This document shows positions 46,903 through 58,770 of a DNA stretch of 64,000 nt, piece after piece. This DNA is from Sthenelais limicola. Its lineage: Eukaryota; Annelida; Polychaeta; Phyllodocida; Sigalionidae. The notes beneath the pieces were generated by a model that saw only the letters and a program-made list of their open reading frames with translations, ran no database searches and had not been told where the DNA came from. The number at the start of each line of letters is the position of its first letter. Position 1 is the stretch's first letter. The stretch lies in contig OW804097.1 in NCBI GenBank assembly GCA_942159475.1, positions 36,158,298 to 36,222,297 of the forward strand. Direction: 5' to 3'. The position numbers and the translations under genes are program-made.

Positions 46903-47169
46903 TACGGGTAGAGTGATTTCTACGAAAAGAGGTAGAAAAGAGGGGTTTCTTTGTGTCACATGTTCTCGGAATCTGGAGTCTCCCCATCTACTTTGTTGGT
47001 CTCTACAGGTCCGTCGACCCTGTCTGGAGGTCATTATATGTGGTTTGAAAATGTGATTTTGAAGCCTTTTTTAAATTAGGATATCTACACACTATTTATA
47101 GCATGGGAAAGCCCCTGTGAGACACTACGTCATTTGCCACAACCTTTCAGGGAGACCTAACTACATGCA

Positions 47170-47422
47170 GAGGAGAGGGAGAGGGTGGGGGTATTGGAGA
47201 GAGGGAGGGGATGGAGAGGGTGTAGGAGGTGGAGAGTTAAGAAAGAACAGGGGGTAAGAGGCGAGGGAGAGGATGTAGGGGAAGGGAGAGAGGGGAGGGA
47301 GACGGGCTGGGGGGGGGGGGGTCAGAGATGGGGTTGGGAGAGAAAAACAGGTATGAAAGACAGAGAAGAGGAGGAGGGAAACGAGGAAGAGGGGGAAGTG
47401 TGGGGAGAGAGGGTGACCGTCC
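47170..47422. repeat. GA-rich low-complexity tract
   Basis: GGAGAGGGAGAG-type purine tract with a G run at about 47311-47321. Long open frames across it on both strands are compositional. Confidence 0.82.
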
Positions 47423-47824
47423 GGAGTAACTATATTCGTTATCAATCCCATGGACTACTTTTTTATTTCTATTACGGCCAAACATTTACATTTACTACAT
47501 GCTCTCCTTATCTACAGTGGACATACATGATTATGATGTATCATGTCTTGCCATTCTTCCCTTAATCTTTAAAGTTATAGAAATCTACGGCTGCCTGCAT
47601 GGCAACACTATTATTCCGAGCTTTTGAGATAATAATTATATTCATCAAATGAACGCACTAAATGCCTCTTAGAAGAAAGTACATGCTATTATATTTATCC
47701 CAATATGTTATTTAAAATTCCATGGCATCGGGAAGGCATTTAATAATGGCTAGTGTGAGTGAACTGCACTGGAGTTGGCCTTAGCCTGACGGTCTGCCAT
47801 TTTGCTGCAGAAATTCCACTTGCA

Positions 47825-48059
47825 GAGTGAAACCGCCAGAAAATGTACAACTCGCCATCACCAATCCTCTCAAACAACCCAAAGTTAAAACCAAAATCAG
47901 GTTCAAAATACAGTTCAACATAACCAGACAGATTGTCTGAAACAAGGCAATGCCAAATATCCTCAGATATAGCTAGTATTTACCATTTTACAGTCTAATT
48001 TAGCATATTTTACAAAATATGTAGATCTGTCGATTGTACATTTTGTGAATATCTGACCC
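47825..48059 (-). mobile_element. M1 element
   Basis: Left end of the alternative type (GAGTGAAACCGCCAGAAAAT), right end GTGAATATCTGACCC; flanks TGCA and AGCA. Confidence 0.85.
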
Positions 48060-48218
48060 AGCAGCATGTTGTGGCAAGTGTGGATGGGAGCCAGGTTTCT
48101 CACTCCCCGCTCATGGCTCCCACCTCCCATATTAAACTGCGTGGCATGATGCCCTTCTATTGATTTACACCCTCCATCGTCCGTGAGATGCTATTGCTAG
48201 AGGCTCGATATAATATAA

Positions 48219-48452
48219 GGGTCAGATTGTCAGAAAATGTACAATTCACCTTCACTAATCCTCTCAAATAACCCAAATTTAAGACACAAATCAGGTTCCA
48301 AATTCAGTACAGTATAACCTAACAGATTGTTTGAATCAAGGCAATGCCAAATATTCTCAGATATACCTAGAACTGACCATTTTACTGTCTAATTTAGCAG
48401 AATTTACTAAATGAGTAATCTGCCGATTGTACATTTTCCGAAGATCTGACCC
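48219..48452 (-). mobile_element. M1 element
   Basis: GGGTCAGATTGTCAGAAAAT to CCGAAGATCTGACCC; exact target duplication ATAA. Confidence 0.9.
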
Positions 48453-48910
48453 ATAAGTATACGTAAGAACGCCAACGCTGTAGTTATGCAATTGTATCGT
48501 AATACGTGAATATATTATGTGGGTGTGCAATATATGTGTATTAGATATTTAAGTAAATATTTTCATGTAAGTACGCCTCATATACACCATGGTATCTAAA
48601 ACACCACACCACTGATACGGTATATCATAGGAGTATTTTTCAGTTAACATCGGTAAGAAAAACTAATAAAAAACTAATTCAGCCTTATAAACATTCAGCC
48701 TTATAAAAATAAGGATTTTCTACTTTTTGTTCAGTTCTTTTCCAACCCATCTAAAAGTTATTTAACCAAACATTTCGGAGGATTTTGTCAAGTTGCTTTC
48801 GTTGCATGCCTTCATTAGAGTCCAAATTCTTATATAGATACCAGCAGCAGAATAGTGGCACATTCAGTCCTATTAGCCATAATTTCATACGATTCTTTGT
48901 GTCTTATATA

Positions 48911-49121
48911 CAGACTAGGCCCAAACCATCAAATCAGAATGTTATGTCAGTGGTTGGACGCCTACTTCGCTAATCGGTTTCCTTGCCTTTAGGACTAGGC
49001 GTTCTAATGGGATTATAATGACATTTTGCGGTCTTAATGGAATTATAATGGCACTTTGAGGTTTGAGGCGAGAGGCTTTCCCTCAGTTTGAAGGGACTCT
49101 CTCATCTTTGGGCCTAGACTG
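48911..49121 (+). mobile_element. M2 element
   Basis: CAGACTAGGCCCAAACCATC to TTTGGGCCTAGACTG, TATA on both sides, consistent with a TA target. Confidence 0.87.
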
Positions 49122-49569
49122 TATAGTTGAGAATGTAGCTATAAATGACCAGGTGCATTGCCTTACGTACGTGGCCATGAAATCATTATTTAATGCAAGC
49201 GTAATACGAGGGATGGGCCCAACACTCTGCTTGTTACATCCTATAGCATAGCTGGTAACCAAGACGTTCGATAAACGTCAATCGTTACCATATCAACAAG
49301 ATATCTGCCTTAATTGGTGCAATAATTGATACTGTCGTCAGACGGGAGGCAATGTGGCTATATAATTATAGGGATGTCCTTCAAATAACTGTGTAACAAC
49401 GAACAATTCGCACCAGAAGTGTTATATATACGTCATATATATAATGTATGTGTGTATACATGTGTTTACAGACAACCAAACATCATTACTTTTGCATGTG
49501 ATACCAGGCACCCATGAGTTTTACCTCCACGCGGCCATATTATACGTTATCGACTTCAGCAACGCAAAG

Positions 49570-49783
49570 CAGTCTAGGCCCAAAGTTGAGTGAGTCCCTT
49601 CAAAAGAAGGGAAAGCCTCATGCCTCAAACCGCAAAGTGCCATTATAATTCCATTAAGCCCGCAAAATATCATTACATTCCCATTAAAACGCCGAGTCCT
49701 AAGCCAGGAAACCTATTAGCGAAGGAGGCGTCTAATCACTGACATACCATTCTTATCTGATCGGAGGGTTTGGACCTAGAGTG
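49570..49783 (-). mobile_element. M2 element
   Basis: CAGTCTAGGCCCAAAGTTGA to GGTTTGGACCTAGAGTG, full length. Confidence 0.87.
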
Positions 49784-49993
49784 AAAGCACTGGGAACAAT
49801 CTTTGAATGTGTTCTTCACTGTGAGCTACACTCTTTTGCAACCTCATGTAACAATCACTTTGCCATAGTGAGACTTGGTATTTTCATTGTTAGTTAAGGA
49901 AAAAAATGCGAATTTTATGATAAAATCACCAAATTTGGCACAGAGGTAGAATTTTGGATCCTCTATCATTTTGGAAGGGTCTAATTTTGAATA

Positions 49994-50207
49994 CAGTCTG
50001 GGTCTAAACCCACAGATCAGATAAGACTGCTATTTCAGTGATTGGACCCCTACTTCGCTAATAGGTTTACTGGCCAAGGACTAGGCGTTCTAATGGGATT
50101 ATAATAACATGTTGCGGTTTTAATGGAATAATGATGGCACTTTGCGGTTTGAGACGAGAGACTCTCCCTCCGTTTGAAGGGACTCCCTCAACTTTGTGCC
50201 TAGACTG
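49994..50207 (+). mobile_element. M2 element
   Basis: CAGTCTGGGTCTAAACCCAC to TTTGTGCCTAGACTG, TA on both sides. Forms a facing pair with the 49570 copy 210 bp away. Confidence 0.87.
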
Positions 50208-50405
50208 TATATGGCGGTACGAACGTGTATAAATCATGTCCAGCATTTTGGAGATTATGTCTATACAGACATTCAGGTGTTTGTAGTATGAGCCCTCACA
50301 GTGGTATGTTAATTAGTCGTGTCAGCGTTGGACATATCATGATAATATGGGTAGAGCATATCAGTTCAGTCTTCAATGAACCCATTCCTCATACATGTAT
50401 AATAA

Positions 50406-50641
50406 GGGTCAGATCTTCAGAAAATGCACAATCTACAGTTCTACATTTTCTCAAATTCTGCTGAATTAGAGGAAACAATGATAAATACTGAGTATATCTG
50501 AGTGTATGCTGTATTGTATATTCATTCATTAAATCTGTCTGGTTATGTTGAACTTTATTTTGAACCTGATTTCCGTCTGAAATTGGGGTTATTTGAGAGG
50601 ATTGGTGAAGATGAATTGTACACTTTCTGTGGGTTTCACCC
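50406..50641 (+). mobile_element. M1 element
   Basis: Left GGGTCAGATCTTCAGAAAAT, right alternative end TGTGGGTTTCACCC; flanks ATAA and ATAT. Confidence 0.87.
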
Positions 50642-50795
50642 ATATGTGAGTACATATATGTGAGCCAGTCTACTCTATTATCTATGCATACATGATGCAT
50701 GTTTATTCATGATTAAATAGTTTTATCTACACATTTTACATCTCGCTTCCCCTTTGCAAATATCAAAGAATGCATTGCGTGAGAACATATATATT

Positions 50796-51023
50796 GGGGA
50801 AATCGTCTACAAATGTACAATTTTCCTTCACAAATTATCTCAAATTACCCAAATTTAAGAGTTAAATTAGGTCGAAATAGAGTTCAACATAACCAAACAG
50901 ATCCTTTGAAACAAGGCAATATCAAATATGCACAAATATAACTAATATTAACCATTTTCCAATTTGGCAGAATTTACGAAGTGTGTAGATCTGCCGATTG
51001 TACATTTTCTGAAGATCTGACCC
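50796..51023 (-). mobile_element. M1 element, diverged
   Basis: Left end GGGGAAATCGTCTACAAATG is a damaged alternative-type end; right end CTGAAGATCTGACCC intact. Confidence 0.8.
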
Positions 51024-51179
51024 TTATATTGAATATTTCATGTACACATGCTCCATACAAAATAGCAAATACTCCCAGTCGAGTAAAAGGGAGTGGTCAT
51101 GTGTATGGGGCACAAATACGTCGATTATAAGCTTTAAGTTAAGTGACCATGATGCAAGTACCTCACCTATGTATATAAT

Positions 51180-51415
51180 GGGGCAGATTGACAGAAAATG
51201 TACAATTGGCAGATCTACACATTTAGTAAAATATTCTAAATTAGACTAAAAAATGATAAATACCAGGCATATATGAATACATTGTACATAATGTTGTTTT
51301 AAAATATCTGTTCTGCTATTTTAAACTGCATTTTGAAGCCCATTTTCTGTCTTAAATCTGGCTTATTTGAGAGGATTGGTGAAGATGAATTGTACATTTT
51401 CCGACGATTTGACCC
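51180..51415 (+). mobile_element. M1 element
   Basis: GGGGCAGATTGACAGAAAAT to CCGACGATTTGACCC; the right end is intermediate between the two end types. Confidence 0.85.
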
Positions 51416-51877
51416 ATGTACGTGAACTTATGAGAAGTGAGTAAGTATACCAAGGGGTCAGTCTTCTATAAGACTATGTAATCTTAGTGGCTTAGCGTTT
51501 ACATGTGCGTGGGTGGCAGTAGAAAAGCAAACAAGACCCCCAAAGGACATCCTGTCGTGTAATCTAAGACGACCGACAATATTAACATAAACACTCTTAA
51601 TTGACAACAAAACAACTATTTACAAGTTCACCACATGGATGTACAAACATTCTCTTTAAACTTAAACAAGTTAAATCCATTTGAGAACATGATGTGACTT
51701 TTGTATACTTCTCGGAAATTCCCTCACATGACAAGTCTGTTACCGTAGCTGTGCTGGATCCGGTCGGATCTGGTTAGAAGCACCAGCAGAACCAGCTGCA
51801 TCTAGTAAAGGCAGTTCTCATGTTCCCCAGTCCCCTGCACAGTCATCCACCGCCACTGATGCAATACAGCCACATAA
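51416..51877. other. Spacer with a GC-richer open stretch
   Basis: At about 51750-51877 the + strand has an open, Ser/Ala/Pro-rich frame (CAGSGRIWLEAPAEPAASSK and on) with unlike-background composition, running into the next M1 element. Not recognised. Confidence 0.3.
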
Positions 51878-52111
51878 TGGTCAGATCGACAGAAAACGTA
51901 CAATTCACCTTCACCAATCCTCTCAAATAACCCACATTTAAGACATAAGTCAGGTGCCAAATTCAGTACAATATAACCTAACAGATTGTTTGAATCAAGA
52001 CAATGTGAAATATCCTTAGATATACCCAGTATTTGACCATTTTAGTGTAATTTAGCAGAATTGACTAAATGTGTAGATCTGCCGATTGTACATTTTCCGA
52101 AGCTCTGACCC
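51878..52111 (-). mobile_element. M1 element
   Basis: TGGTCAGATCGACAGAAAAC to CCGAAGCTCTGACCC; exact target duplication ATAA with the first terminal base changed. Confidence 0.87.
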
Positions 52112-53047
52112 ATAAGCAAAAACGAGAGAGCCCAGCCCTATTGCGGAAAAGAATCTAACTCTAAGTTAAACCAACATTTAATATTAAACCTTTATACTGG
52201 ATGTGAAATAGTAGAATGAACAAAGCTTCGATCTACCCCTTCAACTGAAAGGATGTCACTTTGAGTACTGCCTTTATGGATGACAAGTTTCAGGCACACC
52301 ATAACCTATCCTTGTTTATATTTAGTACAGTTTCACAAGCAGAAATTCAATCTTCAGGAGATTGCAATAATTATTAACAGCAACCTTCGTATAAAACATC
52401 TGATAGTCATAAAATATCAAGGTTCTAACGCACTTCCTTACCCCATAATTCAGAGGTAATAATTTAAAAGAATGAATCTCACGTTAAATTGCTCTTATAC
52501 TAACTTACACATATTTATCTGAACCATCGCTAATGCTAACTTTACATTATGCTGCAGGTTGTATTTTTTGCTTTAATAATTCCGCAGCTACTATCAAATA
52601 ATTCTAGTAATACAGTAGTATATTCCACATCTTTCCCAATCCTTCCCATCTATCCACATACAACATGCATTACTGTATGTACAACACCCATAACGTGATA
52701 AAGCAAACTGTCTACCGCATATAGGTATTAAAGTACTTGATGGTTTGTTGTATTCTATTCCATATTACTCTAAGAGTTAACATATAATTGACAATTGTTA
52801 ACTCGTAACAATCGTCGACTACAACCATATAGTGAGTAGAAGGGAGCTAGCGCTTGCATGATGTAAACACGAACATGTGGCCGCCCAGTTTATTTATCAA
52901 CACCATCACTACTCGTGCAGTGATGAGTTTATATTCCGTCTCTCACATTCACTGTTACTTTTACACCATTCTACAGTAATATAGCACGGATTTAGGCAAA
53001 TTTACACTTAAAAACGCTGGATATATAGCAAAACCATGTCCACTCAC
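52112..53047. other. Spacer, nothing recognised
   Basis: 936 bp of AT-rich DNA without a listed repeat or a supported gene. Confidence 0.45.
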
Positions 53048-53099
53048 CTGACTCTGTCTTGTTGGAACTGGTCGTGGTCGTGTCTAAAACCAGTTTTAT
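53048..53099 (-). other. Possible short exon of an unknown gene
   Basis: 52 bases between acceptor-like CCATTTCCAG and a strong donor (GTCAGGTGAGTGG). The frame reads KTGFRHDHDQFQQDRV and stays open upstream to about 53241 through a Leu/Pro/Ser-rich stretch. No partner exon identified. Confidence 0.22.
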
Positions 53100-53241
53100 C
53101 TGGAAATGGAGTTGGTGGTGGTGGCAGAAGCAGTAGCAGCTGTTTGCAGGAGCAGGAGGAGGAGCAGGAGGAGGGGCGGGAGCCAGTTGCCGCGCGGTGG
53201 GGAACGCGTGCGTGCTTTGTTTGGCCGATCAGCTGGCTCAT

Positions 53242-53476
53242 GGGTCAGATTTTCAGAAGATGTACAATTCAACTTCCCAAATCCTCTCAAATAACCCAAA
53301 TTTCAGACGAAAATAAAGTTCAAAAGACAGTTCAACCTAACCAAACAGATTGCTGGAATCAATGCAATGCTGAATATACTCGTATTTACCTCGTATTGGC
53401 CAAATTGCAGCCTAATTTAGCAGTATTTACTAAATGTGTACAGCTGCCAATTGTACATTTTCTGAAAATCTGACCC
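53242..53476 (-). mobile_element. M1 element
   Basis: GGGTCAGATTTTCAGAAGAT to CTGAAAATCTGACCC; exact target duplication TCAT. Confidence 0.9.
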
Positions 53477-53571
53477 TCATGCAAATCAAGTCAGAGTAGT
53501 AGTCTTTAACGGGTTGTGATTGGACGAGTGTTACTCATGGCTTGAGTGGTAGTATTGGGTGTAGCCGAGCT

Positions 53572-53592
53572 GGGGGGGGGGGGGGGGGGGCT
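53572..53592. repeat. Poly-G tract
   Basis: About 20 consecutive G; length uncertain because such runs assemble poorly. Confidence 0.75.
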
Positions 53593-53672
53593 TGTATGCA
53601 TACACTCTGGCCGCAAGTGCATGCAGTGCACCAGCAGTGGAATAGGCGGCTTTAGGATCACTACACGCAAGT

Positions 53673-53898
53673 GGGTCAGATTTCAGAAAATGTACACTTC
53701 GCCTTCACTAAATCCACTCGGATAACCCAAATTTAAGACAAAAATGAGCTTTAAAATGCAGTTTAACGTAACAGAACTTATACTTTAAATTAATACGATC
53801 CAAAATATACTCAGATATACCCGGTATTCATCATTTTTCAGCCTAATTTAGCTAAATGTGTAGAGCTGGTAATTGTACATTTTCTGAAAATCTGACCC
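53673..53898 (-). mobile_element. M1 element
   Basis: GGGTCAGATTTCAGAAAATG (one T lost) to CTGAAAATCTGACCC; flanks AAGT and ATGT. Confidence 0.87.
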
Positions 53899-53908
53899 AT
53901 GTACACAT

Positions 53909-53998
53909 GGGTGAAATCGCAAGAAAATGTACAATTCATCTTCACCAATCCTCTCCAATAACCCAAATTTAAGGCAAAAAATCAGCTTCCAAATTCCT
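53909..53998 (-). mobile_element. M1 element, left end only
   Basis: Alternative-type end GGGTGAAATCGCAAGAAAAT plus the CACCAATCCTCTCCAATAAC block, then unrelated sequence. Ten bases from the previous copy. Confidence 0.82.
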
Positions 53999-54158
53999 CT
54001 TTCTCTAAGTTCTACCAAACATTTTTGTTTATTTTATTGTACGTCTTGATATGGCTCCTTATAGTTGCCAAGTGGCCGTCGACCACAAAGATACATACCT
54101 CGACATAGGCCTACTTGAATGATTGTTGTGCCCAGCAACCGCGTGAAATGGTAAATAT

Positions 54159-54370
54159 GGGTCAGATCGCCAGAAAATGTACAATTCCCCTTCAAATAAC
54201 CCAAATTCAAGCCAAAAATCAGGTTCAAATTTCAGTTCAACAAATCCAGAATCAAGGCAATGTCTAATATACTCAGATATACCTAGTATTGACCACTTTA
54301 CAGTCTAATTTAGCAGAATTTACTATATTATGTTGATCTGCCGATTGTGCATTTTCTGAAAATCTGACCC
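54159..54370 (-). mobile_element. M1 element, first of an abutting pair
   Basis: GGGTCAGATCGCCAGAAAAT to CTGAAAATCTGACCC; target duplication ATAT, with a small internal deletion. The right flank ATATAT also serves the next copy. Confidence 0.88.
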
Positions 54371-54376
54371 ATATAT

Positions 54377-54611
54377 GGGTCACATTTTCAGAAAATGTAC
54401 AATTCACCATCACAATTTTTCTCAAATAACCCAGATTTCCGACGAAAATAAAGTTCAAAATACAGTTCAACCTAACCAAACAGATTGCTAGAATCAATGC
54501 AATGCTGAATATACTCGAATTTACCTAGTATTGGCTAAATTTCAGCCTAATTTAGCAGAATCTACTAAATGTGTACAGCTGCCAATTGTACATTTTCTGA
54601 AAATCTGACCC
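54377..54611 (-). mobile_element. M1 element, second of an abutting pair
   Basis: GGGTCACATTTTCAGAAAAT to CTGAAAATCTGACCC; target duplication ATAT. Six bases from the first copy and in the same orientation. Confidence 0.9.
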
Positions 54612-55166
54612 ATATAGTAATTTGCATATTAGAAGTCTCCCACGCCTTGGCGTCTGACCCCGGTTAACGTTTAACCTCTCTGGCTATTGGCAATCGACCA
54701 TACATTTCACATGAACTTCTGTACGGACATTTTGTACACAAAGTGCAGTAGGAATTCACTATTTCAACGTATAGTACCTGGCTATGGGGGAAAACCTAAT
54801 ACTAGTAGTCAATATTTAATATACGAATTACCAGGAGTATAATGTTGCGAATGCATTGATATACGGACGATTTCCTTAACCAAACAGATACAACCTCTAT
54901 GAAGTTTTGACTAATATGTAAGATTGCCTACTACAAATTGATCTCGTTCGAGTCTTGTTTGTAATAAATTATTCGCTAGTGAGTTAATGTACCGTGTCTT
55001 ACGAGGTAACGAAATTTGACAGGTTATGAAATATTATAGATTTTGCTACTACAAATTGAGTATTTAGTTTTCAAGATAGAACTACTTTTAATCTTCTCTC
55101 TCAACAACTCTCCGGGCGTATACTCGTGTTGGAGAACCAGCATGGAAACAGACGCATGCCACCTAT

Positions 55167-55394
55167 GGGTCAGATTCTCAGAAAATGTACAATTGGCAGC
55201 TGTACACATTTAGTAAATTCTGCTAAATTAGGCTGCAATTTGGCCAGTAAATTCGAGTATATTTGGCATTGCATTGATTCTAGCAATCAGTTTGGTTAGG
55301 TTGAACTGTATTTTGAACTTGATTTTCGCCTGAAATTTGGGTTATTTGAGAAGATTGGTTAAGTTGAATTGTACATTTTCTGAAAATCTGACCC
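55167..55394 (+). mobile_element. M1 element
   Basis: GGGTCAGATTCTCAGAAAAT to CTGAAAATCTGACCC; flanks CTAT and CTTT. Confidence 0.87.
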
Positions 55395-55493
55395 CTTTAG
55401 TCCCTGTGAGACGATAACAAATTCAATCAATCATTAACAATGTAGTGTGGGTGCAAATACCACAGATCACCGATGCATGTAGTCTTTTACATA

Positions 55494-55730
55494 TGGTCAG
55501 ATTTTCATAAAATGTACAATTCACCTTCACCAATCCTCTCAAATAACCCACATTTAAGACAAAAATGTGCTTCAAAATGCAGCTTAACATAACAGAGCTG
55601 ATACTTTAAATCAATGCGATACCAAATATACTCAGATATACCCAGTATATTCATCATTTTTCAGCCTAATTTAGTAGAATTTACTAAATGTGTTAAGCTG
55701 CCAATTGTACATTTTTGGAAAATCTGACCC
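55494..55730 (-). mobile_element. M1 element
   Basis: TGGTCAGATTTTCATAAAAT to TGGAAAATCTGACCC; terminal base damaged, flanking duplication unclear. Confidence 0.85.
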
Positions 55731-55838
55731 ACATATTAGTGTTCACAATAGTACAGCCCTTCGGTCATCCCTTATAATAAGAGCGCAATCTTTAACCCTG
55801 AGGCGGCCTAACCCTTCACACTCTAAGCTACTCTATGT

Positions 55839-55981
55839 GGGTCAGATCTTTGGAAAATGTACAATCGGCAGATCTACACACTTCGTAAATTCTGCTAAAT
55901 TAGACTGTTAAACTGAAATTAAAGTGTATCTAAGTACATTTGGTATTGGGTTGATTCAAACAGTCTGTTTAGTTATGTTGG
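55839..55981 (+). mobile_element. M1 element, left half only
   Basis: GGGTCAGATCTTTGGAAAAT through TCTGTTTAGTTATGTTG, then unrelated DNA. The break is close to that of the 46083 copy. Confidence 0.8.
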
Positions 55982-56064
55982 TATTCTATTACTTCTAATG
56001 GTAGACGTAGGATATCGCTCTGGCACTAGTATATATAATGCGATGTTAATAAATGTAATATCTA

Positions 56065-56278
56065 CACTCTTGGTCCAAACCCTCAAATCAGATAAGAATT
56101 GTATGCCAGTGATTGGACACCTACTTCGCTAATCGGTTTTCTGGCCTAGGACTCGGCGTTCTAATGGTATTATAATGAAATTTTGCGGTGTCAATGGAAT
56201 TATATTGGCACTTTACGGTTTGGGGCGAGAGGCTTTCCCTCCATTTGAAGTGTCTCTCTTAACTTTGGGCCTAGACTG
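56065..56278 (+). mobile_element. M2 element
   Basis: CACTCTTGGTCCAAACCCTC to TTTGGGCCTAGACTG, TA on both sides. Confidence 0.87.
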
Positions 56279-56693
56279 TATGAATATAGGATGAACAGAG
56301 ATAGAAAATTCATGCAATTCATTAGATTTTATATATGTGTTATTCATCGTCCTATTGTAGCCTTGGCCTGTACTAGCAGACAGCATTTTTCACATCATGA
56401 TGCGAAACACTTCTCAGTAAACACGACCCGGTTGAATTCAACCTTTCTGAAATCCTGGTATACCACACAGTTGACTTCTCTCCGTGTGGCTATAACCCTG
56501 TTGTTGTACAAAGTGAGTACATAACGTTGTGTTGTCACGCTGCGACCACCGATGTACTACTCGGTCTATTTGCATGATTTATGTAAATGTATGCACCACA
56601 AGTTGGGCACCAGCTAGGTTGCCTGGAGAACAGCCCACTCTCTCCCTACTACTCACTGCCATTTGGGGCGCGGTGCATTGCTCATGCGGACTT

Positions 56694-56930
56694 GGGTCAA
56701 GTCTTCAGACAATGTACAATTGGTTTTCAGCTATTTCCTCAAATAACCCAAATTTCAGACAGAAATTAGGTTTCAAATACAGTTCAACATAAGCAAACAG
56801 ATTTATTGAATGAATACAATACAGAATGCACTGAGATATATACTCAGTGTTTATCATTTTTCACACTAATTTAGCAGAATTTGAGAGATGTGTAGAAATG
56901 TAGATTGTGCATTTTCTGAAAATCTGACCC
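56694..56930 (-). mobile_element. M1 element
   Basis: GGGTCAAGTCTTCAGACAAT to CTGAAAATCTGACCC. Followed 12 bases later by another M1 left end. Confidence 0.87.
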
Positions 56931-56942
56931 TTAGGCGTAGTT

Positions 56943-57035
56943 GGGTCAGATTTTCAGAAAATGTATATTCGTCAACTGTACAAATTTCGCAAATTCTCGC
57001 CAATTAGAGTGGAATATTTCAAATGCTACGCAATA
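56943..57035 (+). mobile_element. M1 element, decayed left end
   Basis: GGGTCAGATTTTCAGAAAAT, then recognisable but eroded CTGTACAAATTTCGCAAATT and AATTAGAGTGG; the rest is lost. Confidence 0.7.
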
Positions 57036-57066
57036 TCACAGATTTTATAAATGACCTATGAAAACC

Positions 57067-57254
57067 AAATGCATGATGGGAAAGATGGAGGCTTGTGGTA
57101 TGGAAACATATAACACATGGATATTGACATTAGATCATTGATAAATATTCCATGGTGAACATGACATGTTTTCTATAGATTTTACACTGTACCATTAGTC
57201 CCATAATTCCATGCGAATCAAGGTTCGAAATGGCGGCTATGCAACTCCCCTATT
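57067..57254 (-). mobile_element. M5 element
   Basis: Inverse of the 45470 copy: CACTGTACCATTAGTCCCAT, GCGAATCAAGGTTCGAAATG and the end TATGCAACTCCCCTATT. The left boundary is approximate. Confidence 0.72.
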
Positions 57255-57507
57255 TATCGAATCTGCATTACTAACGTTAATAAGTTTACGGCAGAATCCT
57301 TGATGGATCGATGACGAGAGAGAACAGGAGAAACCCGCCTAAAACAAAGCCGGGCGTGATTTCCAGAATAAACATTTTCCAGCCAAATAAAATGTCTTTG
57401 TCCCTTTGATCAAAGCACGTGATTTGATCCCAATAGGATGTTTTCATCGTATACAATATGTCCGGTCCGATTGCAACTTAAAGCTGAATCGTGTATAATA
57501 AACACAT

Positions 57508-57742
57508 CGATGAAATTGTCAGAAAATGTACAATTCGCCTTTACGAATTATCTCAAATTACCCTGATTTAAGACAGAAATGAGGTTAAAAATTCAGTTTA
57601 ACAAAACCAAATAAATTGTTTGAATCAAGTCAATACAGAATATACCCAGATATATCTAGTATTTACCATTTTTCAGTCTAATTTAGAAGGATCTACTGAA
57701 TGTGTAGGGCGGCCGATTGTACATTTTCTGAAAATCTGACCC
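57508..57742 (-). mobile_element. M1 element
   Basis: Left end of alternative type with damaged tip (CGATGAAATTGTCAGAAAAT), right CTGAAAATCTGACCC; exact target duplication ACAT. Confidence 0.88.
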
Positions 57743-57806
57743 ACATGTTAAAAAAGGGACATATTGGTTAATTCTTGAGACAACATTTATTATGAATGAT
57801 ACATGT

Positions 57807-58041
57807 GGGTCAGATTGTCAGAAAATGTACAATTGGCAGCTCTACACATTTAGTAAAATATGCTAAATTAGGCTAAAAAATGATAAATATCAGGTATATC
57901 TGAATATTTTGTGTATCATGCTGTTTTAAATTATCTGTTCTGCTATATTAATCTGTATTTTAAAGCTCATTTCTGTCTTAAATTTCAGTTATTTGAGAGG
58001 AATGGTGAAGGTGAATTTTACATTTTCTGACGACCTGACCC
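57807..58041 (+). mobile_element. M1 element
   Basis: GGGTCAGATTGTCAGAAAAT to CTGACGACCTGACCC; flanks ATGT and ATAT. 64 bp from the previous copy, opposite orientation. Confidence 0.88.
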
Positions 58042-58255
58042 ATATAGTACATTGAAATAATTTGATCTACTGTATGGCACAGATGACCCCCATCTGCCTC
58101 ATTTACCCGACCTTATTCCAGTGCATATTAAATTGGTTGACATGGGAAATGTAAATCTGTCAAAATATTTTATGTCAAAGTCATTAAATTGCCAGGGACG
58201 TCGTGGAATTAACAACAACAAGAGTGAGAAATGTACACATGTGTAGCTAATACAC

Positions 58256-58455
58256 CACTCTAGGTCCAAACCCTCAGATAATGTCAGTGATTAGACGCCT
58301 ACTTCGCTAATCGGTTTTCTGGTCTAGGACTAGGCGTTTTGATGGAATATAATGACATTTTTCGGTCTTAATGGAATTATAATGGCACTTTGCGGTTTGA
58401 GGTGAGAGGCTTTCCCTCCGTTTGAAGGAACTCTCTCATCTTTGGGCCTAGACTG
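58256..58455 (+). mobile_element. M2 element
   Basis: CACTCTAGGTCCAAACCCTC to TTTGGGCCTAGACTG; about 14 bases missing after CCCTCAGA. Confidence 0.85.
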
Positions 58456-58770
58456 TTTTGGTTTGTTTCATGAGCTGCTTCATGAACGCATGTTATTTTT
58501 TTGTTTTTGCACACCCATTTTATTACGAAAGAAAGTAACATGACTAATATATCGGTAATATTACATCAAGATAAATTATCCTTGAATGAGAACTCTATAT
58601 ATATGAGTTAAAATCGAGGATGAATATTCTATTTTATAAACAAAAATCCGTCGTTTTGAGCACCAGTAATTTTCTGCTTAGGAAGTTATCTGATACCGTA
58701 CGAATCGGTGTAGCCTAATTGAATAACCGAATAACACTTATCAATTCCCTATTAATTTCTTCTCATGATA

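Noticed and set aside
47161..47565. Gly/Arg/Glu-rich and Pro/Ser-rich frames on both strands
   Set aside because: Translation of a GA-rich tract.
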